From NCBI RefSeq assembly GCF_900177725.1, contig NZ_FXAT01000006.1, forward strand, positions 248,001-312,000: a stretch of 64,000 nt of DNA. The letters run 5' to 3'. Within the stretch, counting starts at the first letter, position 1; each line of letters begins with the position of its first letter. The notes beneath the pieces were generated by a model. That model saw nothing but the letters and a program-made list of their open reading frames with translations. It was not told where the DNA came from and made no database searches. Positions 18,919-27,657 of the stretch are shown piece after piece. Both the position numbers and the translations under genes were made by a program. The DNA comes from Paraburkholderia susongensis (GTDB taxonomy: Bacteria > Pseudomonadota > Gammaproteobacteria > Burkholderiales > Burkholderiaceae).

Positions 18919-20058
18919 ATGCGACCTTCCCTAAAAACAAAAATCGCGCTGATTTCGAACGGCATCGATTTTGACATCGATATGTTCTCAGCCAGCAGCC
19001 AGCGCTATTACGAAAACACCTACGGCTACTGCATCACCAACCGCAATGTCAAGCGCGAACATCGCATTCCACAGGTGCTGCGGCTCGGCGACAACCTCGT
19101 GGTATCGGTTCTGCGTCGCGAAGGCTCGCCCTGGCGGCTTCGCTTCGATGGAGAGCGGCTGGCGCTCTACTATCTCGACGAGTACCGTCAGGATGTCGAA
19201 CTACCTGAAGCGTTGCCGTTTTTCGGAAAAACGCTCAAGGACGGCGCACGCACCGATGACGTCATCTCGGCGTACGGCGCGGTGACGCCGGGCTTCTTTC
19301 TCTATCCCGACTGCCACTATTTCGACAAGGGCAAGCCGTGCGGCTTCTGTTCGCTGCGCAAGGCGCGCCGCACGGTGGGGAAACCCCTCGTTACCGAATT
19401 CAGTCGCGAACGGGTGATGGAAACGACTCGCATCATCCAGAACTCCGGTTGGACGATCCCGATGATCACCAACACCTGCGGCACGCCGCCCGACGACGAA
19501 GGCACCCGCCGCGCGATTCTCGAACCGCTTCAGGCGATTCGCGATGCGCGCGAACCCGGAATCCGCATGCACGTTCTCGCCCATCCGCCCAACGATTTCC
19601 GCCTGATCGACGAATACAAGGCGGCGGGCGTCACGTCGATCGCATTCAACCTCGAAGTGTACGGACGTGAGGATTTCGCGCGCGTTTGCCCGGGGAAAGA
19701 TCAGCACTACGGTTACGACCGCTGGTGGGACGCGTTGGACTACGCGAAAGAGGTCTTTGGAGAATACGAGGTCTATTGCGGTCTCGTATGGGGCGTAGAG
19801 CCGATTCAGAGCAGCATGGAAGGCATGGAGGCGATACTCTCGCGCGGCATCGGCCTCGCGACGAACGTATTCCATGCCGACCCAGGCTCCGTCATGGCAA
19901 AACATCCTCAGCCGTCCGAAGCCGATATCACCGCGCTGGCGGAATGGGAGGCGAAACTCTACAGGAAATACCCCAAGGCGCGCACGATCTACGACGTCAG
20001 CATGCGCAACACGATCGACTGGGAGATCCATAACCATTACATGGAGTCGGCGTCATGA
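18919..20058 (+). CDS. Radical SAM enzyme with CX8CX2C cluster motif
   Basis: 379 residues from the ATG at 18919 (GGAG and AAGAG lie upstream); an earlier open frame from 18775 lacks coding character. The cluster cysteines are C132, C141 and C144 in PDCHYFDKGKPCGFC, a CX8CX2C spacing in place of the canonical CX3CX2C. Following segments (IIQNSGWTIPMITNTCG, GIRMHVLAHPPNDF, GVTSIAFNLEVYGRE) look like the partial TIM barrel of radical SAM proteins. The C-terminal part (HADPGSVMAKHPQPSEAD) is unfamiliar. It is the first gene of a cassette with a phosphoribosyltransferase (ATGA overlap), a glycosyltransferase and a UDP-xylose synthase. I do not know its reaction; the context suggests a sugar, nucleotide or glycan substrate. 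Confidence 0.78.
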   Translation: MRPSLKTKIALISNGIDFDIDMFSASSQRYYENTYGYCITNRNVKREHRIPQVLRLGDNLVVSVLRREGSPWRLRFDGERLALYYLDEYRQDVELPEALPFFGKTLKDGARTDDVISAYGAVTPGFFLYPDCHYFDKGKPCGFCSLRKARRTVGKPLVTEFSRERVMETTRIIQNSGWTIPMITNTCGTPPDDEGTRRAILEPLQAIRDAREPGIRMHVLAHPPNDFRLIDEYKAAGVTSIAFNLEVYGREDFARVCPGKDQHYGYDRWWDALDYAKEVFGEYEVYCGLVWGVEPIQSSMEGMEAILSRGIGLATNVFHADPGSVMAKHPQPSEADITALAEWEAKLYRKYPKARTIYDVSMRNTIDWEIHNHYMESAS

Positions 20059-20582
20059 GGCAGATCGATCACTATAGCTGGGAGATGGTCGATCGCCTGA
20101 CGAGACGGCTCGCCGCGAGCATCAGGGAACCGTTCGACGCAATGGTATGCGTCCTGCGCGGCGGCGCGGTGCCGGGGGCGATACTCGCCAACGAACTCGG
20201 CATCGATCTGATGATGGGCATGAAGGTCGTCCAGAATGGCCAGGTCACCGGCGTCGGCAAGGTTGGGGTTGCCTACGAAGCGCAGAAGGCGGTCGTTCGG
20301 GTGCCGCTGAACGACGTAAGTCTCGCGGGTAAGCGGGTGCTTGTCGTCGACGACGTGCTTGATTCCGGTGAAACCGCGGCAGTGGTAGTCGATGAAGTGC
20401 GGCGGCGAGGTGCCGCGCTGGTCAAGCTCGCGACCCTGCAAATCAAGACGTATTCGAGCTTCAAGCCGGACTACTTCGTCGAGGAAGTCACCAACTGGAT
20501 CTTCTATCCGTGGATGTCCGCGCGGGAGCTTGGCGAAATGGAGGATAGACTGCGGGCGCTCGAGCAGGTGAGCGAGGAGTGA
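20055..20582 (+). CDS. Type I phosphoribosyltransferase (purine-PRT-like)
   Basis: 175 residues. The start overlaps the radical SAM stop (ATGA). The PRPP-binding loop is VLVVDDVLDSGET at about residues 95-107, and an early VCVLRGGAVPGAILANELG segment supplies the pyrophosphate loop. The tail KPDYFVEEVTNWIFYPWM resembles the W-x-x-YPW ending of xanthine/guanine-type PRTs, which stacks on the base. It could transfer ribose-5-phosphate to a base, or serve as a PRPP sensor. Its coupling to a radical SAM gene is the unusual feature. Confidence 0.85.
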   Translation: MRQIDHYSWEMVDRLTRRLAASIREPFDAMVCVLRGGAVPGAILANELGIDLMMGMKVVQNGQVTGVGKVGVAYEAQKAVVRVPLNDVSLAGKRVLVVDDVLDSGETAAVVVDEVRRRGAALVKLATLQIKTYSSFKPDYFVEEVTNWIFYPWMSARELGEMEDRLRALEQVSEE

Positions 20583-21775
20583 TGGTCTTTCTATTCTGGG
20601 TGCTGCTCGCAGCCATCTTCGTGACGGGGTTCTTCCAGATCTTCTATCTGGTGCATTCCGTTTGCCTCGCGGCGCCGCTGCCAAAGCCTGACGCTCCACG
20701 TGCGGCGGGACAGGAACGCGTGTCGATTCTGATTCCGCTATTCAACGCCGCATCGACAATAGAACATTGTCTGGAATCGATTCTGTCGAACGATCTTCAG
20801 CATCTCGCGCAGATCGTACTGGTTCTCGACCGCTGCACCGATGACAGCGAAGCGCTCGCGCGCAGCTTCGAGCGCCGGTTCGCCGCGCGGGAGGTTTCTC
20901 TAAACATCGTCTCGCTGCCAACACCGCAAGCCGGCAAGGTCGCGGCGATGCTGCACGGCGGCCAGTATCTGGCGTCCCAAACCGTCTTGCTGCTGGACGC
21001 CGACATCGTGCTCGCGCCGTCAGCCCTCGCGGAATTGATCGGGTTTCATGCGCGGTGCGCACAGCCGTACAGTTCCTGCCTCATCTACCCGTTTCAGGAC
21101 CCGACCAGAAAGCAGACACTTTCGTCGCATATCGTCTGCAACAACCGTCTCTATCGGCAAAGTGTCCTGCAACTGGTCAAGAACCGGCATGCAGTCGCGA
21201 ACTTCCCTGGCGGCCTGCAACTGGTGGACTTTGCGCGCTATCGCGCGTTGCTCGCGGATGGCTTTCTCGAAGATCTCAGCGCGACTTATCAGGTGCTCGG
21301 CACGGGCGGAAGCATTCCGATCCTGCCGCGTGTGCTCGCGTGGGAAATGGAAAGACAGACGATCCGCGGACTCTTTTTGCAGCGTCTGCGCTGGACCATC
21401 GGCGCGATCCAGCATCTGCCGGTACAGATTCGCACCGCGCGAAAGCAACCCACGCTGACGCAAAAGATTCTCGTGAATTCCTATCACACGATGTGGGAGT
21501 TTCAGCACTACGTGATCGCAGCGTCCACGCTGGCCGCGCCTTTTGCCGGCCATCTCTGGTATGTCTTTCTCGTTCCGCTCGTGCTGTACTCGCTACAGAT
21601 CGCGCGTTCGGTCTATCTGACTCGCAACGAGTACAGGAATTCGCCCGCCGGCATCGCTCTTCATTGCCTCGTATTCCCGATGGTGATCTCTGCCGCCTTG
21701 ATCGGCTCGCTAGTCATGCTGCTTAAAACACGGCGCTTTTTCTTCGGCACGTCATTGCTTTTCCGGCGCGACTGA
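20582..21775 (+). CDS. Membrane-bound family 2 glycosyltransferase
   Basis: 397 residues from the ATG at 20582, which overlaps the previous stop as TGATG; a GTG three bases earlier is possible. One N-terminal helix is followed by a GT-A domain: VSILIPLFNAASTI, the DAD metal motif at 139-141, an acceptor-site ED at 230-231 (FLEDLSATY) and QRLRW at 267-271. These are marks of GT2 enzymes of the cellulose-synthase/NodC kind. About three C-terminal helices follow. It would add sugar from a nucleotide donor to a lipid or growing glycan at the inner membrane. The adjacent UDP-xylose synthase suggests UDP-xylose as donor; this is inference. Confidence 0.88.
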   Translation: MVFLFWVLLAAIFVTGFFQIFYLVHSVCLAAPLPKPDAPRAAGQERVSILIPLFNAASTIEHCLESILSNDLQHLAQIVLVLDRCTDDSEALARSFERRFAAREVSLNIVSLPTPQAGKVAAMLHGGQYLASQTVLLLDADIVLAPSALAELIGFHARCAQPYSSCLIYPFQDPTRKQTLSSHIVCNNRLYRQSVLQLVKNRHAVANFPGGLQLVDFARYRALLADGFLEDLSATYQVLGTGGSIPILPRVLAWEMERQTIRGLFLQRLRWTIGAIQHLPVQIRTARKQPTLTQKILVNSYHTMWEFQHYVIAASTLAAPFAGHLWYVFLVPLVLYSLQIARSVYLTRNEYRNSPAGIALHCLVFPMVISAALIGSLVMLLKTRRFFFGTSLLFRRD

Positions 21776-21873
21776 ACATCGGAGACTTGCGCGTCGCCCT
21801 GCGTCAGTCGGCCAGCGCAGCCGGCGCGGCCACCGTGCCTGAAACGTCCATAGCGTTATCGAGGAATCCGGGG

Positions 21874-22911
21874 ATGAAAGCAAAAACTATTATCGTGACG
21901 GGTGGCGCTGGATTTCTCGGTTCGCATCTGTGTGAACGCCTCGTGCTGCGCGGCGATCACGTGCTGTGCGTCGACAACTTTTCGTCGGGCGATCGCCGCA
22001 ACATTGCGCATCTTCTTTCTCACGCTAATTTCGAACTGCTACATCACGACGTGAGCGTGCCGCTCTCGCATGATGCGGACGAAATCTATAACCTCGCCTG
22101 CCCGGCTAGTCCCGTCTACTATCAGCGGGATCCCGTGCAGACGCTGCGCACGAGCGTCATCGGCGCGATGAATCTGCTCGAACTGGCGCGCCGCCGCGGC
22201 GCGAGGATTCTGCAGGCGTCGACGTCGGAAGTGTATGGCGACCCGCTGGCTCATCCGCAAGCCGAATCGTACTGGGGTAACGTGAACCCGGTGGGTTTGC
22301 GTAGTTGCTATGACGAAGGAAAGCGCTGTGCCGAAACGCTCTTTTCCGATTTCCGGCGCCAATACAAGCTCGCCACGAAGATCGTGCGTATCTTCAACGT
22401 ATACGGCCCGCGCATGCGTGCCGACGACGGCCGCGTCGTCAGTAATTTCATCACGCAGGCACTGAGCGGCCGAAGCATTACGCTCTATGGAGACGGCTCG
22501 CAGACACGCAGCTTCTGTTATGTCGACGATCTGATCGACGGTTTGATCCGCACCATGGAAACCGGCGATGATTTCGGCGGACCTGTGAATCTCGGCACAC
22601 GCGACGAAATTCCGATCCGCGAACTCGCGGCTGAAGTGCTTAGACAAACGGCCTCTTCGAGCGGACTCACCTATTTGCCGCTGCCCGCCGACGATCCGAG
22701 ACAGCGGCAACCCGATCTCACGCTTGCGAAAGCACGGCTCGGCTGGACGCCAACCACCGCACTCGCGGACGGTCTCGCAAAAACCATTGCGTACTTTCTG
22801 TCGTTGCGTGAGCAGCACGACACATACCGCGAGCCCACGAGCTACCGCCAGCAGACGAACCTCTTCGGGTTGCCGACGTCAGACGCTACGCAGCCGCAAG
22901 CACAGACCTGA
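21874..22911 (+). CDS. UDP-glucuronate decarboxylase / UDP-xylose synthase (extended SDR)
   Basis: 345 residues from the ATG at 21874, preceded by GAGG; a TTG at 21787 opens the frame earlier but has poor spacing. The NAD-binding motif TGGAGFLG (9-16), the UXS-specific NLACPASPVYYQRDPVQT stretch, SEVYGDP and the catalytic Y146 and K150 (YDEGK) are all present. RIFNVYGPRM and QTRSFCYVDDLIDG complete the family pattern. It would convert UDP-glucuronate to UDP-xylose. The last 30 or so residues extend past the domain. It closes the cassette, 98 bases after the glycosyltransferase. Confidence 0.92.
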   Translation: MKAKTIIVTGGAGFLGSHLCERLVLRGDHVLCVDNFSSGDRRNIAHLLSHANFELLHHDVSVPLSHDADEIYNLACPASPVYYQRDPVQTLRTSVIGAMNLLELARRRGARILQASTSEVYGDPLAHPQAESYWGNVNPVGLRSCYDEGKRCAETLFSDFRRQYKLATKIVRIFNVYGPRMRADDGRVVSNFITQALSGRSITLYGDGSQTRSFCYVDDLIDGLIRTMETGDDFGGPVNLGTRDEIPIRELAAEVLRQTASSSGLTYLPLPADDPRQRQPDLTLAKARLGWTPTTALADGLAKTIAYFLSLREQHDTYREPTSYRQQTNLFGLPTSDATQPQAQT

Positions 22912-23107
22912 TCCACACGGGTTTGCAACACGACGGATAGCGGAAAGCATTGCATCGCCACGCTCCGATCGCAGTCCGCCTCCTGCGCCACGCTGCTAGA
23001 ATCAGCCAGCGATGGCCGCTGTCGCGTGCAAGCCATCCCGCCCCCTCATGAGCATGCAAGCCCCGCTTGTTTGCCGCTTCGTCGCACGCGTGTCTCAGGA
23101 AACCAGC

Positions 23108-23539
23108 ATGGAAATCCAGCCCTATCTCCTCTTCAATGGCCGTTGTGAAGAAGCCATTGCCTTCTATCGCTCCGCGCTCGGCGCACAGGAATTGATGAAG
23201 CTGCGCGCGAAAGATGTGCCGCCGGATCCGGCGCATCCGGTACCGCCCGAACACGCCGACAAGATCATGCACGCAACGCTCGTCATCGGTAAAACGCACG
23301 TGCTGATGTCGGACGGCGATAGCCAAAGCGGCAACACCGTGCACGCGGGCTTCAGCCTGTCGGTCACGGTGGACGATCAGGCATCCGGCGAGAAGTATTT
23401 CAACGCGCTGTCGCAAGGCGGGCAGATCACCATGCCGTTCCAGCAGACTTTCTGGACGACCGGCTTCGGCATGCTGACCGACAAGTTCGGCGTTCCGTGG
23501 ATGGTCAACGTTCGGCATGAGGAAGCCGCGCCGCAATAA
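23108..23539 (+). CDS. VOC-superfamily protein (PhnB-like)
   Basis: 143 residues from the ATG at 23108 with AGGAAA upstream. The sequence MEIQPYLLFNGRCEEAIAFYRSALGA opens the paired beta-alpha-beta modules of the PhnB-like vicinal oxygen chelate group. HATLVIGKTHVLMSDG and GFGMLTDKFGVPWMVN complete it. Members are often small metal-binding enzymes of unproven activity. It stands alone. Confidence 0.88.
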   Translation: MEIQPYLLFNGRCEEAIAFYRSALGAQELMKLRAKDVPPDPAHPVPPEHADKIMHATLVIGKTHVLMSDGDSQSGNTVHAGFSLSVTVDDQASGEKYFNALSQGGQITMPFQQTFWTTGFGMLTDKFGVPWMVNVRHEEAAPQ

Positions 23540-23541
23540 AA

Positions 23542-23582
23542 CCGGCGCTGCGCCGGACCCGCTGTGCGGCATCAGGGTCCGG
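23542..23582 (+). terminator. Hairpins after the VOC gene
   Basis: CCGGCG-CTG-CGCCGG forms a tight stem just after the stop, and CCGGACCC pairs with GGGTCCGG immediately downstream. No T-tract follows, so terminator function is uncertain. Confidence 0.35.
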
Positions 23583-23691
23583 ACACTCAGGTGGGCCGCC
23601 CTCTATGGCAATAATGACGCAGACGCGCTAGAGTCTGAGCAGGCAAGGTTTTTCGTCGTGTGTAGAACGAATTGAATAACGCCGCATTTTC

Positions 23692-25116
23692 ATGGGGCAA
23701 ACCATGACGCCATTCGAATCGCTCTCAGAGCGCAGCGCAATCGGCCGCAACGCACGCAAGAACACGCCGCGCAGCGCCCATGCCGAGATCGGCAATGTCG
23801 ATCGCGATCCAGTCCGCCTGCTGCGCGAAAGCAGCCGCGGCCGCGTCGACGGCCTCGTGCCGCTGCGCTACGGGCGCATGCTCGCTTCGCCGTTCACGTT
23901 CTATCGGGGCAGCGCGATCATCCAGGCGCACGATCTGTCCACGACCGCGAACAGCGGCTTTCACTTCCAGATATGCGGCGATTGCCACCTGATGAATTTC
24001 GGCGGCTTCGCGACGCCCGAGCGCGCGCTCGTGTTCGACATCAACGATTTCGACGAAACGGCGATCGGCCCGTGGGAGTGGGACCTCAAGCGCCTCACGG
24101 CCAGCCTCTATATTGCGGTCAGGCATCTCGGCCACGGCGACAGCCTCGCGGACGAAGTCGTCGCGCTTTGCGTGCAGAGCTATCAGCATTGGACCTCGCT
24201 CTACTCGGCAATGAGCCCGCTGGAACTGTGGTGCGAACTCATCACGTTTGCCCGCCTCGAAGAGCTTTCGCCGACCGAGGATGCGCGGCAACGCGTTCGC
24301 AGCAGCATCGCGAAAGCCTCGCGCCGCACGCACGAAACGATTCTGCCGAAGCTCGCGAGCCGCCGCGAAGGCATCTGGCAAATACGCGACGCGCCGCCGA
24401 CCGTCTTCCACGTGCATGGCAAGAACACGCTCTTCACGCACAAGGACGACTGGCTCGGCCTCGGCGACTGGCGCACGTTGATCGAGCCGATCTACGAGCA
24501 TTATCTGAAATCGCTCGGCAGCGTCCGCCGTACGCTGCTCGATCACTTCACGATCCAGGACATGGCGTTCAAGGTCGTCGGCGTGGGCAGTGTGGGCACG
24601 CGCTGCCTGATCCTGCTGATGGTCGACCAGCACGAGAAGCCGCTTTTCATTCAGTTCAAGGAGGCATCCCAGTCGGTCGTGACGCGATACTTCAAGGCGC
24701 CGGGGCCGAAACATCAGGGCCATCGCGTCGTCAGCGGACAGCAGCTCATGCAGGGCGCGAGCGATCCGTTCCTCGGCTGGACCACGGGACCGTTCGGGCG
24801 CGCCATTTACGGCCGCCAGCTACGCGACATGAAGATCTCGGCGACGCTCGAGCTGTTTGCGAAAGACACGTTCCGACAGTACGCGGGCATGTGCGGCTGG
24901 GTGCTCGCGCGGGCTCACGCGAAAGCGGGAGGACTCGCCACGGAAGTCGCCGGCTACCTCGGAAATGGCGATCAGATGGCGAACGCGCTGATCGGCTATT
25001 CGCGCGCCTACTCGGACCAGGTGGAGAAGGACTACGAGATATTCCGCCGCGCGTGCCGCAGCGGACGGCTCGAAGCGCGCACCGACGCGGACATGGCGGC
25101 CGATTTCGTCGCGTAG
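23692..25116 (+). CDS. DUF2252 family protein
   Basis: 474 residues; ATG codons at 23692 and 23704 are both possible starts. It shows the family pattern: RYGRMLASPFTFYRG, CGDCHLMNFGGFATPERALVFDINDFDET and WEWDLKRLTASL, in which the DxHxxNFG and DxNDFDE strings resemble the catalytic and metal loops of kinase-like folds. Later VGVGSVGTRC and YARQLRDMK-like segments also match. The biochemical role of DUF2252 is not established to my knowledge. Monocistronic here. Confidence 0.9.
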   Translation: MGQTMTPFESLSERSAIGRNARKNTPRSAHAEIGNVDRDPVRLLRESSRGRVDGLVPLRYGRMLASPFTFYRGSAIIQAHDLSTTANSGFHFQICGDCHLMNFGGFATPERALVFDINDFDETAIGPWEWDLKRLTASLYIAVRHLGHGDSLADEVVALCVQSYQHWTSLYSAMSPLELWCELITFARLEELSPTEDARQRVRSSIAKASRRTHETILPKLASRREGIWQIRDAPPTVFHVHGKNTLFTHKDDWLGLGDWRTLIEPIYEHYLKSLGSVRRTLLDHFTIQDMAFKVVGVGSVGTRCLILLMVDQHEKPLFIQFKEASQSVVTRYFKAPGPKHQGHRVVSGQQLMQGASDPFLGWTTGPFGRAIYGRQLRDMKISATLELFAKDTFRQYAGMCGWVLARAHAKAGGLATEVAGYLGNGDQMANALIGYSRAYSDQVEKDYEIFRRACRSGRLEARTDADMAADFVA

Positions 25117-25314
25117 GCGCAAAAGCGCCGTATCAGGTCTTCGGCACGCTCTCATCCTCACCGACGACGCCGAATTCGACCGCGCTCTTGACGTAAGCAT
25201 GACCTGCGGGGCCATGCTGGCGGCGTCAATTGCCGCGCGGTGCGGCGGCGGCAGGGGCGCGCAGATCGCGCCGCCTCGTTCGATCCGTTGAGCGATCGCG
25301 ATCGCCGTGTTTCG

Positions 25315-26097
25315 TTACTGGCCGTACACGTCGAAATCGAAATACTTCTTCGCGATCCGGTCGTAAGTGCCATCCGCGCGCATGTCGGCAATCGCCTTGT
25401 CGATTTTTTCCTGCAGATCGGTGTCTTCCTTTCTCAGCCCAATTGCCGTTCCGCTGCCGAGCGTTTTCGCGTCGTAAAGCGGATTGCCGGCAAACGCAAA
25501 GTCCTTGCCACGCGGTGTGCGCAAGAAGCCGATTTCGGCTTGCACCGCGTTCTGCAACGACGCGTCGATGCGTCCGGCGAGCAGGTCCGAATACACGAGA
25601 TCCTGATCCTGGTAAGGCACGATCACCGCGCCGGCCGGTTCCCAATACGTCTTCGCATACGTCTCCTGGATCGAGCCCTGCTCAACGCCAATGCGCTTGC
25701 CCTTCAGCGCTTCCGGCGTCGGCACGATCTGCGCGCCCTTCTTCGCGACGAGCCGCGTCGGAATGCGGAACACCTTCGACGAGAACGCGATCTGCGCCTG
25801 ACGCGCGGGCGTCATCGACATGGTCGAGAGCACGCCGTCGAACTTGCGTCCCTTCAGGGCGGGAATCATGCCGTCGAACGAGTTCTCGATCCACACGCAT
25901 TTAGCGTTCAGACGACGGCAGATTTCGTTGCCGAGGTCGATGTCGAAACCGACGAGCTTGCCATCGGCGGCTTTCGATTCGAACGGCGGATAGCTCGCGT
26001 CGACGCCGAACCGCACGGTCGACCAGTCCTTGGCGATTGCGCTGCCGGACGTTACAGCGAGCAGCGCAATCGTCAGGGTTGCAAGCGTGGTTTTCAT
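25315..26097 (-). CDS. Polar amino acid ABC transporter substrate-binding protein (LAO/HisJ type)
   Basis: 260 residues. AAGGAG precedes the ATG at 26097, and a signal peptide ends near SGSAIAKDW. The body follows lysine/arginine/ornithine- and histidine-binding proteins: VRFGVDASYPPFESK, LVGFDIDLGNEICRRL, CVWIENSFDGMIPALKGRKFD and a C-lobe with KIDKAIADMRADGTYDRIAKKYF. It would bind a basic amino acid in the periplasm. No permease or ATPase is encoded next to it, so it must use a transporter from elsewhere. Confidence 0.93.
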   Translation of the reverse strand: MKTTLATLTIALLAVTSGSAIAKDWSTVRFGVDASYPPFESKAADGKLVGFDIDLGNEICRRLNAKCVWIENSFDGMIPALKGRKFDGVLSTMSMTPARQAQIAFSSKVFRIPTRLVAKKGAQIVPTPEALKGKRIGVEQGSIQETYAKTYWEPAGAVIVPYQDQDLVYSDLLAGRIDASLQNAVQAEIGFLRTPRGKDFAFAGNPLYDAKTLGSGTAIGLRKEDTDLQEKIDKAIADMRADGTYDRIAKKYFDFDVYGQ

Positions 26098-26477
26098 TTT
26101 TGCTCCTTTTACTCTTCTGAAGAAATACGGGTACGCGGCGCGCGTTACTCCGTTGGCGCACCCCGGCGCACAGAACCCGGCATTCGACCGTGATCTGCGC
26201 GGCCGCGCAAATTCATTAAAAAAATCAATTCATGCGCGAGATGCATAGGACCGGAAAAGCCGGCAACCGGGTTGGATGAAGATGTTCGAATGATTGGGCC
26301 GCGCCTCTTGAACGTTGAAAGTCGTCCCTTGTGCACACCGATCCTGGCATTCCGACGAGTACGTTTTATCGCGACAAAAACCGGGCTCGCATCGGCACGC
26401 GTGTCCCCTCCCTCACAGCCAGTCCATCGGAAAGCGATGAGTTAGGCAAGGCAATGCCGCCGCAGACCTAACGGCGG
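26098..26477. other. Intergenic region upstream of the amino-acid-binding protein
   Basis: About 380 bases without a supportable gene. It holds the promoter side of the binding-protein gene and the end of the DUF6402-linked operon. I saw no repeat or hairpin of note. Confidence 0.4.
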
Positions 26478-26858
26478 TCAGGGTAGACTGGCGCGCAATC
26501 GGTCACGCCAGTTCGGTGGAATCCCGATTTCGCCCGAATCGCCGGCCCCCCTGAACAAGACGGCACTTTCGTCGGGCATGAATTGCGGAGCGCCTCCGTC
26601 CATCGAATCGAAATCGACTCGCGCGATGAGCGTCCCGCTGTGCGCGTCGTATAGTCTACCGACAAAGAGAACAAGGTTCCCGTTCACGTCTGTCACACAC
26701 GACTCAGCACGGTATAGACCGCTTTGCGAGGTCACATTAATGCACTCTCGCGCCGCTGCGCGTTTTCGCGCGCTGGAAACATACTGAACTACGCCGAATG
26801 CAACGACGCATATCGCAACGAGGACCCCTACGCGCCGCGTCCGGACAAACACCGTCAT
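26478..26858 (-). CDS. Small membrane-anchored hypothetical protein
   Basis: 126 residues from the ATG at 26858, which overlaps the stop of the upstream frame (ATGA), so it is translationally coupled to the DUF6402 gene. One N-terminal helix (RVGVLVAICVVAFGVVQYVSSA) is followed by a soluble domain with two cysteines (ARECINVTSQSGLYRAESCV) and an LYDAHSGTLIARVDFDSMDGG segment. I do not recognise the family. The topology suggests a periplasmic domain. The lower GC than its neighbours fits an acquired pair. Confidence 0.6.
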   Translation of the reverse strand: MTVFVRTRRVGVLVAICVVAFGVVQYVSSARKRAAARECINVTSQSGLYRAESCVTDVNGNLVLFVGRLYDAHSGTLIARVDFDSMDGGAPQFMPDESAVLFRGAGDSGEIGIPPNWRDRLRASLP

Positions 26859-27369
26859 TTCTTCACCCGGAACTTGATCGGGTCGATTTTCACAACCCGG
26901 CAATCGGAGAACAGAACCATATCGCCGCCCGCGTTGTGAGCGTCTTGCCAACGCCGGAAATCGCTATTGTGGACGGGCCAGAATGTACGCCCATACGAAC
27001 CTTCAGGCTGAATGACGTAACTGCTCCAACTGCCCCAATTCGCGCGCTGCGCGACGAACCCCTCTGGAACCAGACAAATCCCGTCCCGGTTCCAATGTCC
27101 GAGGTATTGCGACCCGCCATCGCTGTCATCAAAGAACGAATACGGGTTCTTGACGTAGATTGCAACTTTCGTGACTTCGACATCGATGCCGCCAATGAAC
27201 GTCGAACTGAAGCGCGCTTCAGCGATGGCCGCGTACATGCCGAAACCGCCTAACGCGCCCGCTGTGACACCTGGCTGTTGTCGCCATAATCGACATGACG
27301 AATGTCTCCCGTACGTTGCTGCCATTCGCCATTGCCCGGTGTATATACGGCCGGTTCCTGTACGCTCAT
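26855..27369 (-). pseudogene. DUF6402-family gene, apparently frameshifted
   Basis: The C-terminal part reads GALGGFGMYAAIAEARF, YVKNPYSFFDDSD, GSQYLGHWNRDG, VHNSDFRRWQDAHNAGGDMVLFSD and ends IDPIKFRVKK, the pattern I associate with DUF6402 proteins, which often sit near type VI secretion genes. A start at 27369 opens a different frame that reads MSVQEPAVYTPGNGEW and RTGDIRHVDYGDNSQ before a stop at 27250. The two halves look like one gene broken near 27280. A longer uninterrupted frame to 27487 exists but its N-terminal part lacks coding character. Frameshift versus sequencing error cannot be settled here. Confidence 0.55.
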
Positions 27370-27657
27370 GCGATATTTGCTCCGCTATAAAGGAGACTTT
27401 TTCTATCACGAAGTGACCACTATTTTTGTAAAAAACGATCAAGGCACCCTTGCCATAGAACATTTTCTGCAGCCAGCTATCCACCACGTGTCGGGTAACG
27501 TACTCTCCCCATTCACACCGTTTTCTTGTTGCTCAGGTAGCGCCCCGACACTCACGCAGCACCCACTGGTGAACTGCCCGCTCAACCCCGTCCCAGTTGC
27601 TTTGCCCTACGTTGTCACCTAAAATCCTCGGCAGCGCCCTTTTCAGGACCTGATGAC

